A DNA stretch of 54,743 nt from DASQHW01 sp038209365. Lineage in GTDB: Bacteria; Actinomycetota; Acidimicrobiia; IMCC26256; PALSA-610. Location: NCBI GenBank assembly GCA_038209365.1, contig JBBQXS010000032.1:1-54743 (forward strand). The letters are read 5' to 3'. Position numbers and translations under genes: made by a program. The notes under the pieces were generated by a model. That model did no database searches. It had not been told where the DNA came from and saw only the letters and a list, made by a program, of their open reading frames with translations. Every line of letters begins with the position of its first letter. Position 1 is the first letter of the stretch. This document shows positions 7,988 to 16,049 of the stretch, in pieces.

Positions 7988-9670
7988 GTGTCGGAAGGGA
8001 CGCCGCTCGGCGCGTTGCTCATCGACGAAGGCCTGCTCACCGAGGCCCAGCTCGATGCGGCCCTGGCCGAGCAGTCGAGGAGCGGCAAGCCGCTGGGTCG
8101 GCTGCTGATCGAACACGGCACGATCTCGGAGACCGAGCTCGTGCGGACACTCGCGCGCCAGGTCGGGCTCGAGTTCGTCGACCTCAGTGACTGGACGATC
8201 GACGGTTCGGTCGCGTCCGTCGTCTCGGAGGCACTCGCCCGCCGCTATCAGGCGATCCCCATCGGGTGGGAGGACGGCAAGCTCGTCGTCGCGATGGCGG
8301 ACCCGTCGAACGTGTTCGCCGTCGACGACATCCGCGCCCTGGCCGGCGCCGACGTCCGTTCCGTCGTCGCAACCGCGAGCCAGATCCTCGAGACGATCGA
8401 GCAGCTGTATCGCGTCGACGGCGAAGTCGACGAGCTCATGCAGGCGGCTACCGACGAGGCCGACGAGGAAGCCGATCTGTCGAGCCTTTCCGAGGTGGTC
8501 GAGGACGCCCCGATCGTCAAGTTCGTCAACCTGCTCGTGAACCAAGCGGTGAACGACCGCGCCTCCGACATCCACGTCGAGCCGACCGAAACCGACCTGC
8601 GCATCCGCTTCCGGATCGACGGAGTGCTGCACGAGGTGATGCGCTCGCCGCGCAGCATCCAAGCCGGTGTCATCAGCCGCTTGAAGGTCATGGCCGACAT
8701 CAACATCGCCGAACGTCGTCTGCCCCAGGACGGCCGAATCACGATGAAGATCAACGGCCGGAGCATCGACCTGCGGGTCGCGACCCTGCCGATCGTGTAC
8801 GGCGAGAAAGTCGTCATGCGCATCCTCGACAAGGGCCAGGCCGTGCTGCGGCTCGAGGATCTGGGCTTCCTCCCCGAGACGCTCGCGCGCTTCGAGACGT
8901 CCTATCGCAAGCCGTACGGCACGATCCTGGTGACCGGACCGACCGGTTCGGGCAAGTCGACGACCCTCTACGCGACGCTCAACCTGCTCAACGAGCCACA
9001 CCGGAACATCATCACCGTCGAGGACCCGGTCGAGTACCGGCTGCCCGGCATCAACCAGGTGCAGATCCACCCGAAGGCGGGTCTCACGTTCGCGGGTGCG
9101 TTGCGGTCGATCCTGCGCGCCGACCCCGACATCCTTCTCGTCGGTGAGATCCGCGACAAGGAAACCGCGATCATCGGTATCGAAGCCGCGCTCACCGGCC
9201 ACCTCGTACTGTCGACGTTGCACACGAACGACGCGGCGTCGACGCCGATGCGCCTCATCGAGATGGGCGTCGAGCCGTTCCTCGTGACGAGCGCGTTGGA
9301 CGCGGTGGTCGCACAACGCCTGGCTCGCAGGCTGTGCGACAAGTGCCGGGAGCCGTACCAGCCGACTGAGGCCGAGCTCATCGCCGCGTGCTGGCCCATG
9401 GACGATCTGCACGACGGCGAGTGGCCGACGCTCCACCGGGCGATCGGATGCACGGCGTGCGGCCGCACCGGCTACCGGGGGCGGTTCGGTGTCCACGAGG
9501 TCATGCTGCTGTCGGAGGAGATCGAGCGCCTCATCATCGAGCGCCGTTCAACTGAGGACATTCAGAAGATGGCGATCACCCAGGGCATGCTCACCCTCCG
9601 CGAGGACGGCCTCCGCAAGGTCAGTATGGGCTGGACGAGCCTCGAAGAGATCTTCCGCGTCGTCGTGTAG
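7988..9670 (+). CDS. pilB: type IV pilus assembly ATPase PilB (GspE family)
   Basis: A 560-residue cytoplasmic extension ATPase. An MshEN/GspII_E N-terminal domain covers about residues 1-150. The GspE ATPase core follows, with Walker A GPTGSGKST at 317-325, Asp box, Walker B ILLVGEIRD, and the His box TGHLVLSTLHTNDA. A zinc-binding tetracysteine cluster (C450, C453, C488, C491) is intact, as in PilB but not PilT. I start at GTG 7988 because AGGAGG lies at 7977-7982, five nt upstream; GTG 7925 would add 21 unconserved residues. It is the first core gene of the pilus locus. Confidence 0.95.
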   Translation: MSEGTPLGALLIDEGLLTEAQLDAALAEQSRSGKPLGRLLIEHGTISETELVRTLARQVGLEFVDLSDWTIDGSVASVVSEALARRYQAIPIGWEDGKLVVAMADPSNVFAVDDIRALAGADVRSVVATASQILETIEQLYRVDGEVDELMQAATDEADEEADLSSLSEVVEDAPIVKFVNLLVNQAVNDRASDIHVEPTETDLRIRFRIDGVLHEVMRSPRSIQAGVISRLKVMADINIAERRLPQDGRITMKINGRSIDLRVATLPIVYGEKVVMRILDKGQAVLRLEDLGFLPETLARFETSYRKPYGTILVTGPTGSGKSTTLYATLNLLNEPHRNIITVEDPVEYRLPGINQVQIHPKAGLTFAGALRSILRADPDILLVGEIRDKETAIIGIEAALTGHLVLSTLHTNDAASTPMRLIEMGVEPFLVTSALDAVVAQRLARRLCDKCREPYQPTEAELIAACWPMDDLHDGEWPTLHRAIGCTACGRTGYRGRFGVHEVMLLSEEIERLIIERRSTEDIQKMAITQGMLTLREDGLRKVSMGWTSLEEIFRVVV

Positions 9671-9746
9671 AACCGCGCGCCCCTGTTTCTACAGCGCACG
9701 GCGGTGGCCGCCGATACCTCCTTGATTGCTGCTCCAAGGGGGATCG

Positions 9747-11303
9747 ATGCTGGCCAATCAGGCCCGACGGTTCGGCGAGACGCTCGTAGACCGGCACGTG
9801 CTGTCCCGTGACGACCTCGAGCAGGCGATCGAGGAATCGGAGCGCAACCGTCAGCCACTCCCGACGGTGTTGTTGCAGCTCGGGCTGGTCGGCAGCAAAG
9901 ACCTCACCGCGGCGCTCGCGGAGCAGATGGGGATCCGGTTCGTCGACTTCCTCGAGACCCCGATCCATCAGGATGCGCCCGGCCTGCTCACGGCCGAGCT
10001 CGCGCGGCGCTTCGGCGCGCTGCCCGTCGACTTCGACGGTCACAAGCTCGTGGTCGCGTTCACCGAGCCCGCCGACGACGACGCCGTCACGGCGATCGGG
10101 CAGGCGACCACGTACGAGGTCATCCCGGCGGTCGCCGACCGGGCCGAGTTGATGAAAGCCATCGACATGATCTTCGGCGAAGCCGGCGAGGCCGGGGGCG
10201 GCGGCGCGCCCGATGCCGTCGGCGGCGACGCAATTCTCGACGAGCTGCACATCAACGACCTGCTCGAGCTCGTGATCCAATGGGGGGGCTCCGACCTGCA
10301 CCTCACGGCGAGCTCACCGCCGGTGATCCGCGTGAACGGCGAGCTGCGCCCGATCAGCGACCTCCCCGTCCTCAACGGGTCGCAAATCCGCCAGATGGTG
10401 TTCTCGATCCTCGCCCAGAAGCAGCGCGAGAAGTTCGAGAACGAGCTCGAGCTCGACACGTCGTACGCGCTTCCCGGCCGCGGTCGGTTCCGCGTGAACG
10501 TGTTCCTCCAGCGGGATTCGGTGGGCTGCGTGATGCGCGCGATCCCCTACGAGATCGCCGACTTCGACCGGCTCGGCATCCCGCCGGCGGTGAAGCCCTG
10601 GGCGTACCTGCCGCGCGGGCTGATCCTCGTCACGGGCCCGACGGGGTCCGGGAAGTCGACCACGCTCGCGTCGCTGATCGACATCGTGAACCGTGAGCGT
10701 GCGGTGCACATCATGACCGTCGAGGACCCGATCGAGTTCCTGCACACGCACAAGCGCTCGCTGATCAACCAGCGTGAGGTGTGGGAGGACACCCACTCCT
10801 TCGCATCCGCGCTGAAGCACGTGCTCCGCCAGGACCCCGACGTGATCCTCGTCGGCGAGATGCGTGACCTCGAGACGATCTCCACCGCGCTGACCGCGGC
10901 AGAGACCGGTCACCTCGTCTTCGCCACCTTGCACACCCAGGACGCGCCGCAGTCGATCGACCGGGTCATCGACGTGTTTCCCGCGCATCAGCAGCAGCAG
11001 GTGCGCGTTCAGCTTGCCGCCGCGCTGCAGGGCATCTGCACGCAACAGCTCGTCCCGACCGTCGACGGCCAGGGGCGGGCGGTGTGCTGTGAGGTCATGG
11101 TCGCCACGCCGGCGATCCGCAACCTCATCCGAGAAGGCAAGACGCATCAGATCTATTCGATGCTCCAGGCCGGCGGGAAGTTCGGCATGGTCACGATGGA
11201 CATGTCACTCGCACAACTGGTGCGCGGCCACCGCATCTCGCTCGACGCGGCGCTCGAGCGGTGCGCGAACGAAGACGACCTCCACCGATTGCTGAACGGC
11301 TGA
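9747..11303 (+). CDS. pilT: type IV pilus retraction ATPase PilT with extra N-terminal MshEN domain
   Basis: A 518-residue hexameric ATPase. The C-terminal approximately 350 residues are a standard PilT: ILDELHINDLLEL and SDLHLTASSPPVIRVNG at the start of the core, Walker A at 297-304, the Walker B segment DVILVGEMRD, the His box TGHLVFATLHTQDA, and the retraction-linked AIRNLIREGK. It lacks the tetracysteine of PilB. Residues 1-150 (ETLVDRHVLSRDDLEQAI and following) are a second MshEN/GspE-N domain, making the protein about 150 residues longer than classical PilT. ATG 9747 follows AAGGGGGA; a TTG at 9726 is less likely. It lies 6 nt upstream of pilC. Confidence 0.93.
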   Translation: MLANQARRFGETLVDRHVLSRDDLEQAIEESERNRQPLPTVLLQLGLVGSKDLTAALAEQMGIRFVDFLETPIHQDAPGLLTAELARRFGALPVDFDGHKLVVAFTEPADDDAVTAIGQATTYEVIPAVADRAELMKAIDMIFGEAGEAGGGGAPDAVGGDAILDELHINDLLELVIQWGGSDLHLTASSPPVIRVNGELRPISDLPVLNGSQIRQMVFSILAQKQREKFENELELDTSYALPGRGRFRVNVFLQRDSVGCVMRAIPYEIADFDRLGIPPAVKPWAYLPRGLILVTGPTGSGKSTTLASLIDIVNRERAVHIMTVEDPIEFLHTHKRSLINQREVWEDTHSFASALKHVLRQDPDVILVGEMRDLETISTALTAAETGHLVFATLHTQDAPQSIDRVIDVFPAHQQQQVRVQLAAALQGICTQQLVPTVDGQGRAVCCEVMVATPAIRNLIREGKTHQIYSMLQAGGKFGMVTMDMSLAQLVRGHRISLDAALERCANEDDLHRLLNG

Positions 11304-11309
11304 TCGACG

Positions 11310-12530
11310 ATGCCTGAGACGTTCCAGTACAAGGTCAAGGACAAGAGCGGCAAGCTCGTCGAGGGCTCGCTCGAGGCCGAGAACGCGCAGCTCGTGGTGA
11401 GCAAGCTGCGCTCGATGGGCTACGTCCCGATCGAGATAGAGCAGAAGAGCGGTGTCAACGTGCACCGCGAGGTCAAGCTCCCGGGCTTCTCCGACCGCGT
11501 GAAGTTGAAGGACGTCTCCGTCTTCTCGCGGCAATTCGCGACGATGATCAACTCGGGGCTGTCGTTGCTGCGGGCGCTCTACATCCTTGCCGAGCAGACC
11601 GAGAGCAAGGCCCTCGCCGAGATCGTCAACCAGGTTCGCATGGACGTGGAGCGCGGGGCCTCGCTCTCGCAGGCACTGTCGAAGCATCCCAAGGCCTTCG
11701 GTCGGCTGTACGTGTCGATGGTGCGCGCCGGTGAAGTCGGCGGCGCACTCGACAGCGTGCTGATGCGGCTCGCCGAGACCATCGAGAAGCAGGTGGAGCT
11801 GCGCCGCAAGGTCAAGTCGGCCATGACCTACCCGACAGTGGTCGCGATCCTGGTCCTGCTGATCGTCTCCGCGATGCTGCTGTTCGTCATCCCCATGTTC
11901 GAGGACATCTACAAGGAGCTCGGCGGCAGTCTGCCGGCGCCGACGCAGCTCTTGATCAACATCTCGAAGATCTGCCGCAAGTTCTGGTACATGATCTTTC
12001 TGGCCGAGGTCGGCGGCGCCTTCGCGTTCCGCCGCTGGATCAACTCGGAGGAAGGTCGCAAGCGCTGGGACGCGATCAAGCTGCGCGTCCCGGTGTTCGG
12101 GAAGCTCGTGCGAAAGACCGCGCTCGCCCGCTTCTCGCGCACGCTCGCCGCACTGGTTCGCTCCGGTGTCCCGATCCTCGAGTCCCTGGAGATCGTCGCC
12201 GATACCGCCGGCAACCACGTGGTGGCCGAGGCGGTACGCGACACCCAGGCGGCGGTGAAGCGAGGCGACCCGTTGTCGAAGCGTCTCGAGGTGCACCCGG
12301 TCTTCCCGCCCATGGTGGTGCAGATGATGGCCGTCGGTGAGGAGACGGGCGCGCTCGACGAGATGCTGGACAAGATCGCCGACTTCTACGACCAAGAGGT
12401 CGAAGCGACGGTGGACGCGCTGACATCCTTGATCGAGCCGATATTGATCGTCGTCATGGGGGTGTGCGTCGGCGGGATGATCATCTCGCTGTACCTGCCC
12501 ATGTTCAACATCATCAAGCTCATCAAGTAG
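11310..12530 (+). CDS. pilC: type IV pilus inner-membrane platform protein PilC
   Basis: A 406-residue polytopic protein with two T2SSF domains (about 65-190 and 270-395). It starts with the PilC-specific TFQYKVKDKSGKLVEGSLEAEN region. FSRQFATMINSGLSLLRAL and FSRTLAALVRSGVPILESLEI are the duplicated conserved helices. Hydrophobic segments near residues 171-195 and 378-402 are clear membrane helices, with a weaker one near 222-240. It probably couples PilB and PilT motor rotation to pilin insertion or removal. Its 3' end overlaps the convergent kinase gene by 8 nt. Confidence 0.95.
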   Translation: MPETFQYKVKDKSGKLVEGSLEAENAQLVVSKLRSMGYVPIEIEQKSGVNVHREVKLPGFSDRVKLKDVSVFSRQFATMINSGLSLLRALYILAEQTESKALAEIVNQVRMDVERGASLSQALSKHPKAFGRLYVSMVRAGEVGGALDSVLMRLAETIEKQVELRRKVKSAMTYPTVVAILVLLIVSAMLLFVIPMFEDIYKELGGSLPAPTQLLINISKICRKFWYMIFLAEVGGAFAFRRWINSEEGRKRWDAIKLRVPVFGKLVRKTALARFSRTLAALVRSGVPILESLEIVADTAGNHVVAEAVRDTQAAVKRGDPLSKRLEVHPVFPPMVVQMMAVGEETGALDEMLDKIADFYDQEVEATVDALTSLIEPILIVVMGVCVGGMIISLYLPMFNIIKLIK

Positions 12531-13584
12531 GCGTATCGCGCAAGGCGTCGATTCCGTCGGCCAGAAGGCCCGGCCCCAAGCGTCGCAGCATTCCTTGCTG
12601 CGAATCGGGGATCTCGGGAAGTGCGATCGAATGCTCGCACCGCGCGCCGTACGCGAGGGAGGCGACCATCGACGCCGCGAGAAGGGCGCGCGCGCGTTCG
12701 TCGAACTGCGCGCCCCGCGCATGCTCGTACTCGGCGACGAACGCGTTGATCTCGGCGGGAGACGGAAAGCGCACGCGGGACGCCTGGTCCCAGTCGCAGC
12801 AGAACGTGCGCGCGGCCGTCGCGACCGCGCATACTTCCGGCTCCACGGTCAGGCTGTCCCAGTCGTAGATCGCGATGACGCGTCCCGACCGCACGCGTAC
12901 ATTGTCCACGCGCCAGTCGCCATGCGTGAGCACCGGAGGCGCCGTCGAGCTCGCGTTGCATTGGTTCCGTGCCGCGCCCGCGAGCGCATCGATCCATTCC
13001 GCGCCTGCGCGTGTCGCCGCGAAGTCGAAGCGAGGTGAGTGCGGCTCGGGATACAAGGCGTCGCCCATGACCGTCATTGGATGCACGAGGCGCGCGTCCG
13101 GCGTCGGAAAACTCTCCCGCGCCCGATCCACGAACTCCACGAGCCCCGCGGCGAGTGTGCGCCGGATGTCCGCGTCGTGCCCGTCGACCTTTTCGAACGG
13201 TCCCAGCATCTCCTCGGCGGTGATATGACCCGGAGGTGCAGGCACTGGTGCGACGAGGGGTCGGGGTGCGACACAGCCGTTGCGGGCAAGGGTTTCCTGC
13301 GCTTCGTGCACCGCATCGAGATAGGGGCGGTGAAGCCCCGGCCGGTGCACCTTGACGACGACGTCCCGTGCGTCGTCGAGGTGCACGCCGTGCACGCTTC
13401 CGCTACTCGAGTTGAAGAACCGGTACTTCGCGATGCCCGCGCCGAGATGCGCGCGACACCACTCGTCGACCGTCGCCGCGAGCGCGTCCGGGTCGCCGGT
13501 TCCGAAGACTGCGCGCTCGAGTGGAAGGTCCGTCAGTGCCCACTCGGCGCACCGAGCCCGGATGGCGTCGCCGAGGCGGCTCAT
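12523..13584 (-). CDS. phosphotransferase of the APH/choline kinase fold
   Basis: A 353-residue protein on the opposite strand to its neighbours, starting at ATG 13584. The kinase-like C-lobe has the aminoglycoside-phosphotransferase catalytic loop LTHGDWRVDNVRV (H221, D223, N228) and the metal-binding IYDWDSL (D241, D243). The N-lobe has DVVVKVHRPG with a candidate ATP-anchoring lysine at K78. The substrate is unknown: the APH family includes sugar, homoserine, choline and antibiotic kinases, and I cannot tell which. It separates pilC from the pilin genes and overlaps the pilC 3' end by 8 nt. Base composition looks like that of its surroundings. Confidence 0.8.
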   Translation of the reverse strand: MSRLGDAIRARCAEWALTDLPLERAVFGTGDPDALAATVDEWCRAHLGAGIAKYRFFNSSSGSVHGVHLDDARDVVVKVHRPGLHRPYLDAVHEAQETLARNGCVAPRPLVAPVPAPPGHITAEEMLGPFEKVDGHDADIRRTLAAGLVEFVDRARESFPTPDARLVHPMTVMGDALYPEPHSPRFDFAATRAGAEWIDALAGAARNQCNASSTAPPVLTHGDWRVDNVRVRSGRVIAIYDWDSLTVEPEVCAVATAARTFCCDWDQASRVRFPSPAEINAFVAEYEHARGAQFDERARALLAASMVASLAYGARCEHSIALPEIPDSQQGMLRRLGPGLLADGIDALRDTPT

Positions 13585-13728
13585 GCGCCGATTCTCGCAA
13601 ACTGCAGAGCGTGAGGGCCGCCACGTGACGCGTTCAAGTAAAGGAGGTGTGGAGTCGATCACATGGATGCGCCGAACCGACGCGGGGCTTGTGGACTCCC
13701 ACTCGGCGCACGAAAGGGGTACACGGAA
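13585..13728 (+). promoter_or_regulatory. divergent intergenic region and leader of the first pilin
   Basis: The 144 nt between the antisense kinase and pilin 1 must hold both promoters. A perfect AAGGAGGT Shine-Dalgarno sequence lies at 13641-13648, but no start codon occurs at normal spacing; ATG 13663, in frame with the pilin, is 14 nt away. The 3' part (a GGCGCACGAAA segment followed by GGGGT) is repeated almost exactly before the second pilin and supplies its AAGGGG ribosome-binding site. I could not assign -10 or -35 boxes. Confidence 0.45.
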
Positions 13729-14196
13729 GTGCATGCACTCAAAGCCCTCGCCGCGCGTCGTCAGGACGACGAGCAGGGTTTCACCCTCATCGAGTTGATG
13801 GTGGTCGTGTTGATCATTGCCATTCTGATCGCGATCGCCATTCCGACCTTCCTCGGTGCTCGTCAGCGGGCCCAGGACCGTGCGGCGCAGTCCGACCTTC
13901 GTAATGGTCTGACGGCCGAGAAGACGGTGTACACCGACACCCAGGTGTACGACACCACGGCAGCAACGCTGAAGGGCGTCGAGTCCTCGTTGGACTGGGG
14001 CGGCAAGCTCACGATGACCATCAGCGCCGACAAGCAGTCCATCTGCCTGACGGAGACCTCGAAGTCGGGAACCGTCTTCGCGATCGCCGACGTGGCGGCC
14101 GGTACGAATGCCGGGACGTACTTCGCGAAGGTGACCTGCCCCGCGCTGACGAACGGAGCAACACCGGGCGCCGGCTTCACTACGGCAGGCTGGTAA
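13729..14196 (+). CDS. pilA: type IV major pilin, copy 1
   Basis: A 155-residue class III-signal prepilin. The short basic leader ends at G17, and processing before F18 would give a mature N-terminus FTLIELMVVVLIIAILIAIA with the conserved Glu at mature position 5. The hydrophobic helix is followed by RQRAQDRAAQSDLRNG. Two cysteines (C106, C137) could form the D-region disulphide typical of pilins. I start at GTG 13729 because it aligns with the ATG of copy 2 and follows an AAAGGGG site; an in-frame ATG at 13663 would give a 39-residue leader. The first 60 codons are almost identical in DNA to copy 2. Confidence 0.92.
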   Translation: MHALKALAARRQDDEQGFTLIELMVVVLIIAILIAIAIPTFLGARQRAQDRAAQSDLRNGLTAEKTVYTDTQVYDTTAATLKGVESSLDWGGKLTMTISADKQSICLTETSKSGTVFAIADVAAGTNAGTYFAKVTCPALTNGATPGAGFTTAGW

Positions 14197-14232
14197 CCCG
14201 CAAGTCACATCCAACATTCACGCATGCCATCG

Positions 14233-14258
14233 CGGACCCGGGGTTGACCCCGGGTCCG
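14233..14258 (+). terminator. strong hairpin after pilin 1
   Basis: CGGACCCGGGG (14233-14243) pairs perfectly with CCCCGGGTCCG (14248-14258) over a TTGA loop. There is no T-run, as is common for actinobacterial terminators. The 241-nt gap between the pilins otherwise holds the duplicated leader described for copy 1. Confidence 0.65.
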
Positions 14259-14437
14259 TGCGCGTTCGCGACGGAGTTCTGTGACGTGACTGTGCGGCGC
14301 GTACGGCGTGCCGAACGTCACAACGACGCCTGCTGTGCATGCTCGCACTCAAGTCGAGTGTGGACCGCGTCGATCAGGAATCCGAGCCGGAACGTCGGGC
14401 TGTGGAGCTCCTCCGGCGCACGAAAAGGGGTCATTGG

Positions 14438-14905
14438 ATGAACAAGCTCAAGAACCTTGCCGGGCGTCGTCAGGACGACGAGCAGGGTTTCACCCTCATC
14501 GAGTTGATGGTGGTCGTGTTGATCATTGCCATTCTGATCGCGATCGCCATTCCGACATTTCTTGGTGCTCGTCAGCGGGCCCAGGACCGTGCGGCGCAGT
14601 CCGACCTTCGCAACGGCATGACGGCCGAGAAGACGCTGTACGTCGACGCCCAGGCGTATGACACGACGGTTGCGACGCTGAAGGGCGTCGAGTCCTCGTT
14701 GGACTGGGGCGGCAAGCTCACGATGACGATCAGCGCCGACAAGCAGTCGGTGTGTCTGACGGAGACCTCGAAGTCGGGAACCGTCTTCGCGATCGCCGAC
14801 GTGGCGGCCGGCGCGAGTGCCGGGACGTACTTCGCGAAGGTGACCTGCCCTGCGCTGACGGACGGCGCAGCACCGGGAGCCGGCTTCGCCACAGGCGGCT
14901 GGTAA
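14438..14905 (+). CDS. pilA: type IV major pilin, copy 2
   Basis: A 155-residue prepilin of the same length as copy 1, starting at ATG 14438 after AAAAGGGG. The leader ends at G17 and the mature protein begins FTLIELMVVVLIIAILIAIA. Differences from copy 1 are concentrated in the leader, at residues 61-80 and near the C-terminus; both cysteines are kept, as is the terminal GW. It probably assembles into the same fibre or a variant of it. PilD at 15049 is the likely processing enzyme. The stop is followed by a strong terminator, so the pilins are probably transcribed separately from pilD. Confidence 0.93.
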   Translation: MNKLKNLAGRRQDDEQGFTLIELMVVVLIIAILIAIAIPTFLGARQRAQDRAAQSDLRNGMTAEKTLYVDAQAYDTTVATLKGVESSLDWGGKLTMTISADKQSVCLTETSKSGTVFAIADVAAGASAGTYFAKVTCPALTDGAAPGAGFATGGW

Positions 14906-14998
14906 CCACCACCTGGCAACACGAGTGCAACGAACCATGGGCGCTGGGCGACAACGGTGTCGTCTGCTCGTCCGAGGCGTCGAAAGCAACAACGAGGG

Positions 14999-15027
14999 AA
15001 GGGCCCGGTGATCATCACCGGGCCCTT
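14999..15027. terminator. perfect bidirectional terminator-like palindrome after pilin 2
   Basis: AAGGGCCCGGTGAT (14999-15012) and ATCACCGGGCCCTT (15014-15027) are perfect inverted repeats around one central base. The A and T ends make it usable in both directions. It separates the pilins from pilD. Confidence 0.75.
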
Positions 15028-15034
15028 GCCCGTC

Positions 15035-15040
15035 TAGGTT
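15035..15040 (+). promoter_or_regulatory. putative -10 box of pilD
   Basis: TAGGTT (TANNNT) lies 8 nt before the GTG start of pilD and directly after the terminator palindrome. There is no Shine-Dalgarno sequence, so a leaderless transcript is likely. Confidence 0.4.
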
Positions 15041-15048
15041 GCATTCCC

Positions 15049-15831
15049 GTGACTGTGCTCGTCGTTGCGATCTGCGGAGTCCTCGGACTCCTCGTCGGCT
15101 CGTTCCTCAACGTGGTCATCTGGCGCGTTCCCCGGAAGGAATCCGTTGTCCAGCCGGCGTCGCACTGCCCGTCGTGCGACTCGCCGATCGCGCCGCACGA
15201 CAACATTCCCCTCGCGTCCTGGCTCGTGCTGGGCGGCAAGTGCCGGCACTGCGACGCGGGAATTTCGTGGAGGTACCCGTTCGTCGAGCTCGTGACCGGT
15301 GTGCTCTTCGCGGCGATCGGTGCCCGCTTCGCCGATTCCTGGGCACTGCCCGCGTTCTTGTTGCTGACCGGCGCGCTCGTCGCCCTTTCGGCGATCGACC
15401 TCGAGCACTACATCCTCCCGAACCGCATCATCTACCCGGTCGGCTTCGCGAGTGTCGCGTTGTTGGCCTTGGCCGCCACCGTGGAACACGACTGGAGCAG
15501 GTTCGGACGTTCGTTGGCCGCCGCGGGTGTCGCGTGGACCTTCTTCTTCATCGTGCACGTGATCTCTCCGCGCGGCATGGGCTTCGGCGACGTACGGCTG
15601 TCGTTCATTCTGGGCTTGTACCTCGGCTGGCTCGGCTGGGGTGAGCTGCTCGCGGGCTTGTTCGCCGGCTTCGTGTTCGGCGCGGTCGCCGGCATCGCCG
15701 TCATGGCGATCGTCGGGATGCAGGGCCGGAAGTACCACATCCCGTTCGGGCCGTTCCTGGCGGCCGGGACGATGACGATCATCCTCGTCGGCGGCCCCTT
15801 CCTGGACTGGTACACGAACCTGCACAGGTAA
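15049..15831 (+). CDS. pilD: prepilin peptidase / N-methyltransferase PilD (A24 family)
   Basis: A 260-residue polytopic membrane aspartyl protease that cleaves prepilin leaders and methylates the new N-terminus. The cytoplasmic loop has the zinc tetracysteine C40, C43, C65 and C68. Catalytic aspartates are D117 in AIDLEHYILPN and D181 in GMGFGDVRLS. Multiple hydrophobic helices fill the rest. The chosen start is GTG 15049; GTG 15055 is an alternative two codons in. The intact cysteine motif suggests the full bifunctional type. The pilins at 13729 and 14438 are its obvious substrates. Confidence 0.94.
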   Translation: MTVLVVAICGVLGLLVGSFLNVVIWRVPRKESVVQPASHCPSCDSPIAPHDNIPLASWLVLGGKCRHCDAGISWRYPFVELVTGVLFAAIGARFADSWALPAFLLLTGALVALSAIDLEHYILPNRIIYPVGFASVALLALAATVEHDWSRFGRSLAAAGVAWTFFFIVHVISPRGMGFGDVRLSFILGLYLGWLGWGELLAGLFAGFVFGAVAGIAVMAIVGMQGRKYHIPFGPFLAAGTMTIILVGGPFLDWYTNLHR

Positions 15832-15835
15832 TTCC

Positions 15836-15954
15836 GGGTCGCGACTCCGTCACGCGGTGAGCGGAGCAGCCCGAAGGGTGCGCAGCGAGCTCGCCGGGAG
15901 CAGGGAATCCTCCCGCTCGCGGCGAAGCCGCCGCTCGGAGGTGAGTCGCGACCC
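15836..15954. other. structured intergenic element closed by a 12-bp stem
   Basis: GGGTCGCGACTC (15836-15847) is the exact inverse of 15943-15954. Inside are further pairings: GAGCGG/CCGCTC (15859-15864 with 15931-15936), CCC-GAA-GGG near 15870, CGGGAG/CTCCCG (15895-15900 with 15910-15915) and CGGC-GAA-GCCG (15920-15930). The whole could fold as a branched hairpin of about 119 nt. It has no convincing CDS. It could be a terminator, a dispersed repeat or a non-coding RNA; I cannot decide among these. Confidence 0.55.
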
Positions 15955-15957
15955 AGG

Positions 15958-15977
15958 ACGACGAAGTCGTCGTGTTT
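15958..15977 (+). terminator. small GAA-loop hairpin with T-run
   Basis: GACGAC-GAA-GTCGTC is a perfect 6-bp stem followed within two bases by TTTT. It may end transcription from pilD before the HTH gene, but the T-run is short. Confidence 0.35.
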
Positions 15978-16049
15978 TCGGTTCAGGCCGTGACCGCAGA
16001 CGCCGATTGTTGTTCTGAACTGGTGCGGCCCGACAGGGGGGTGTGGACC

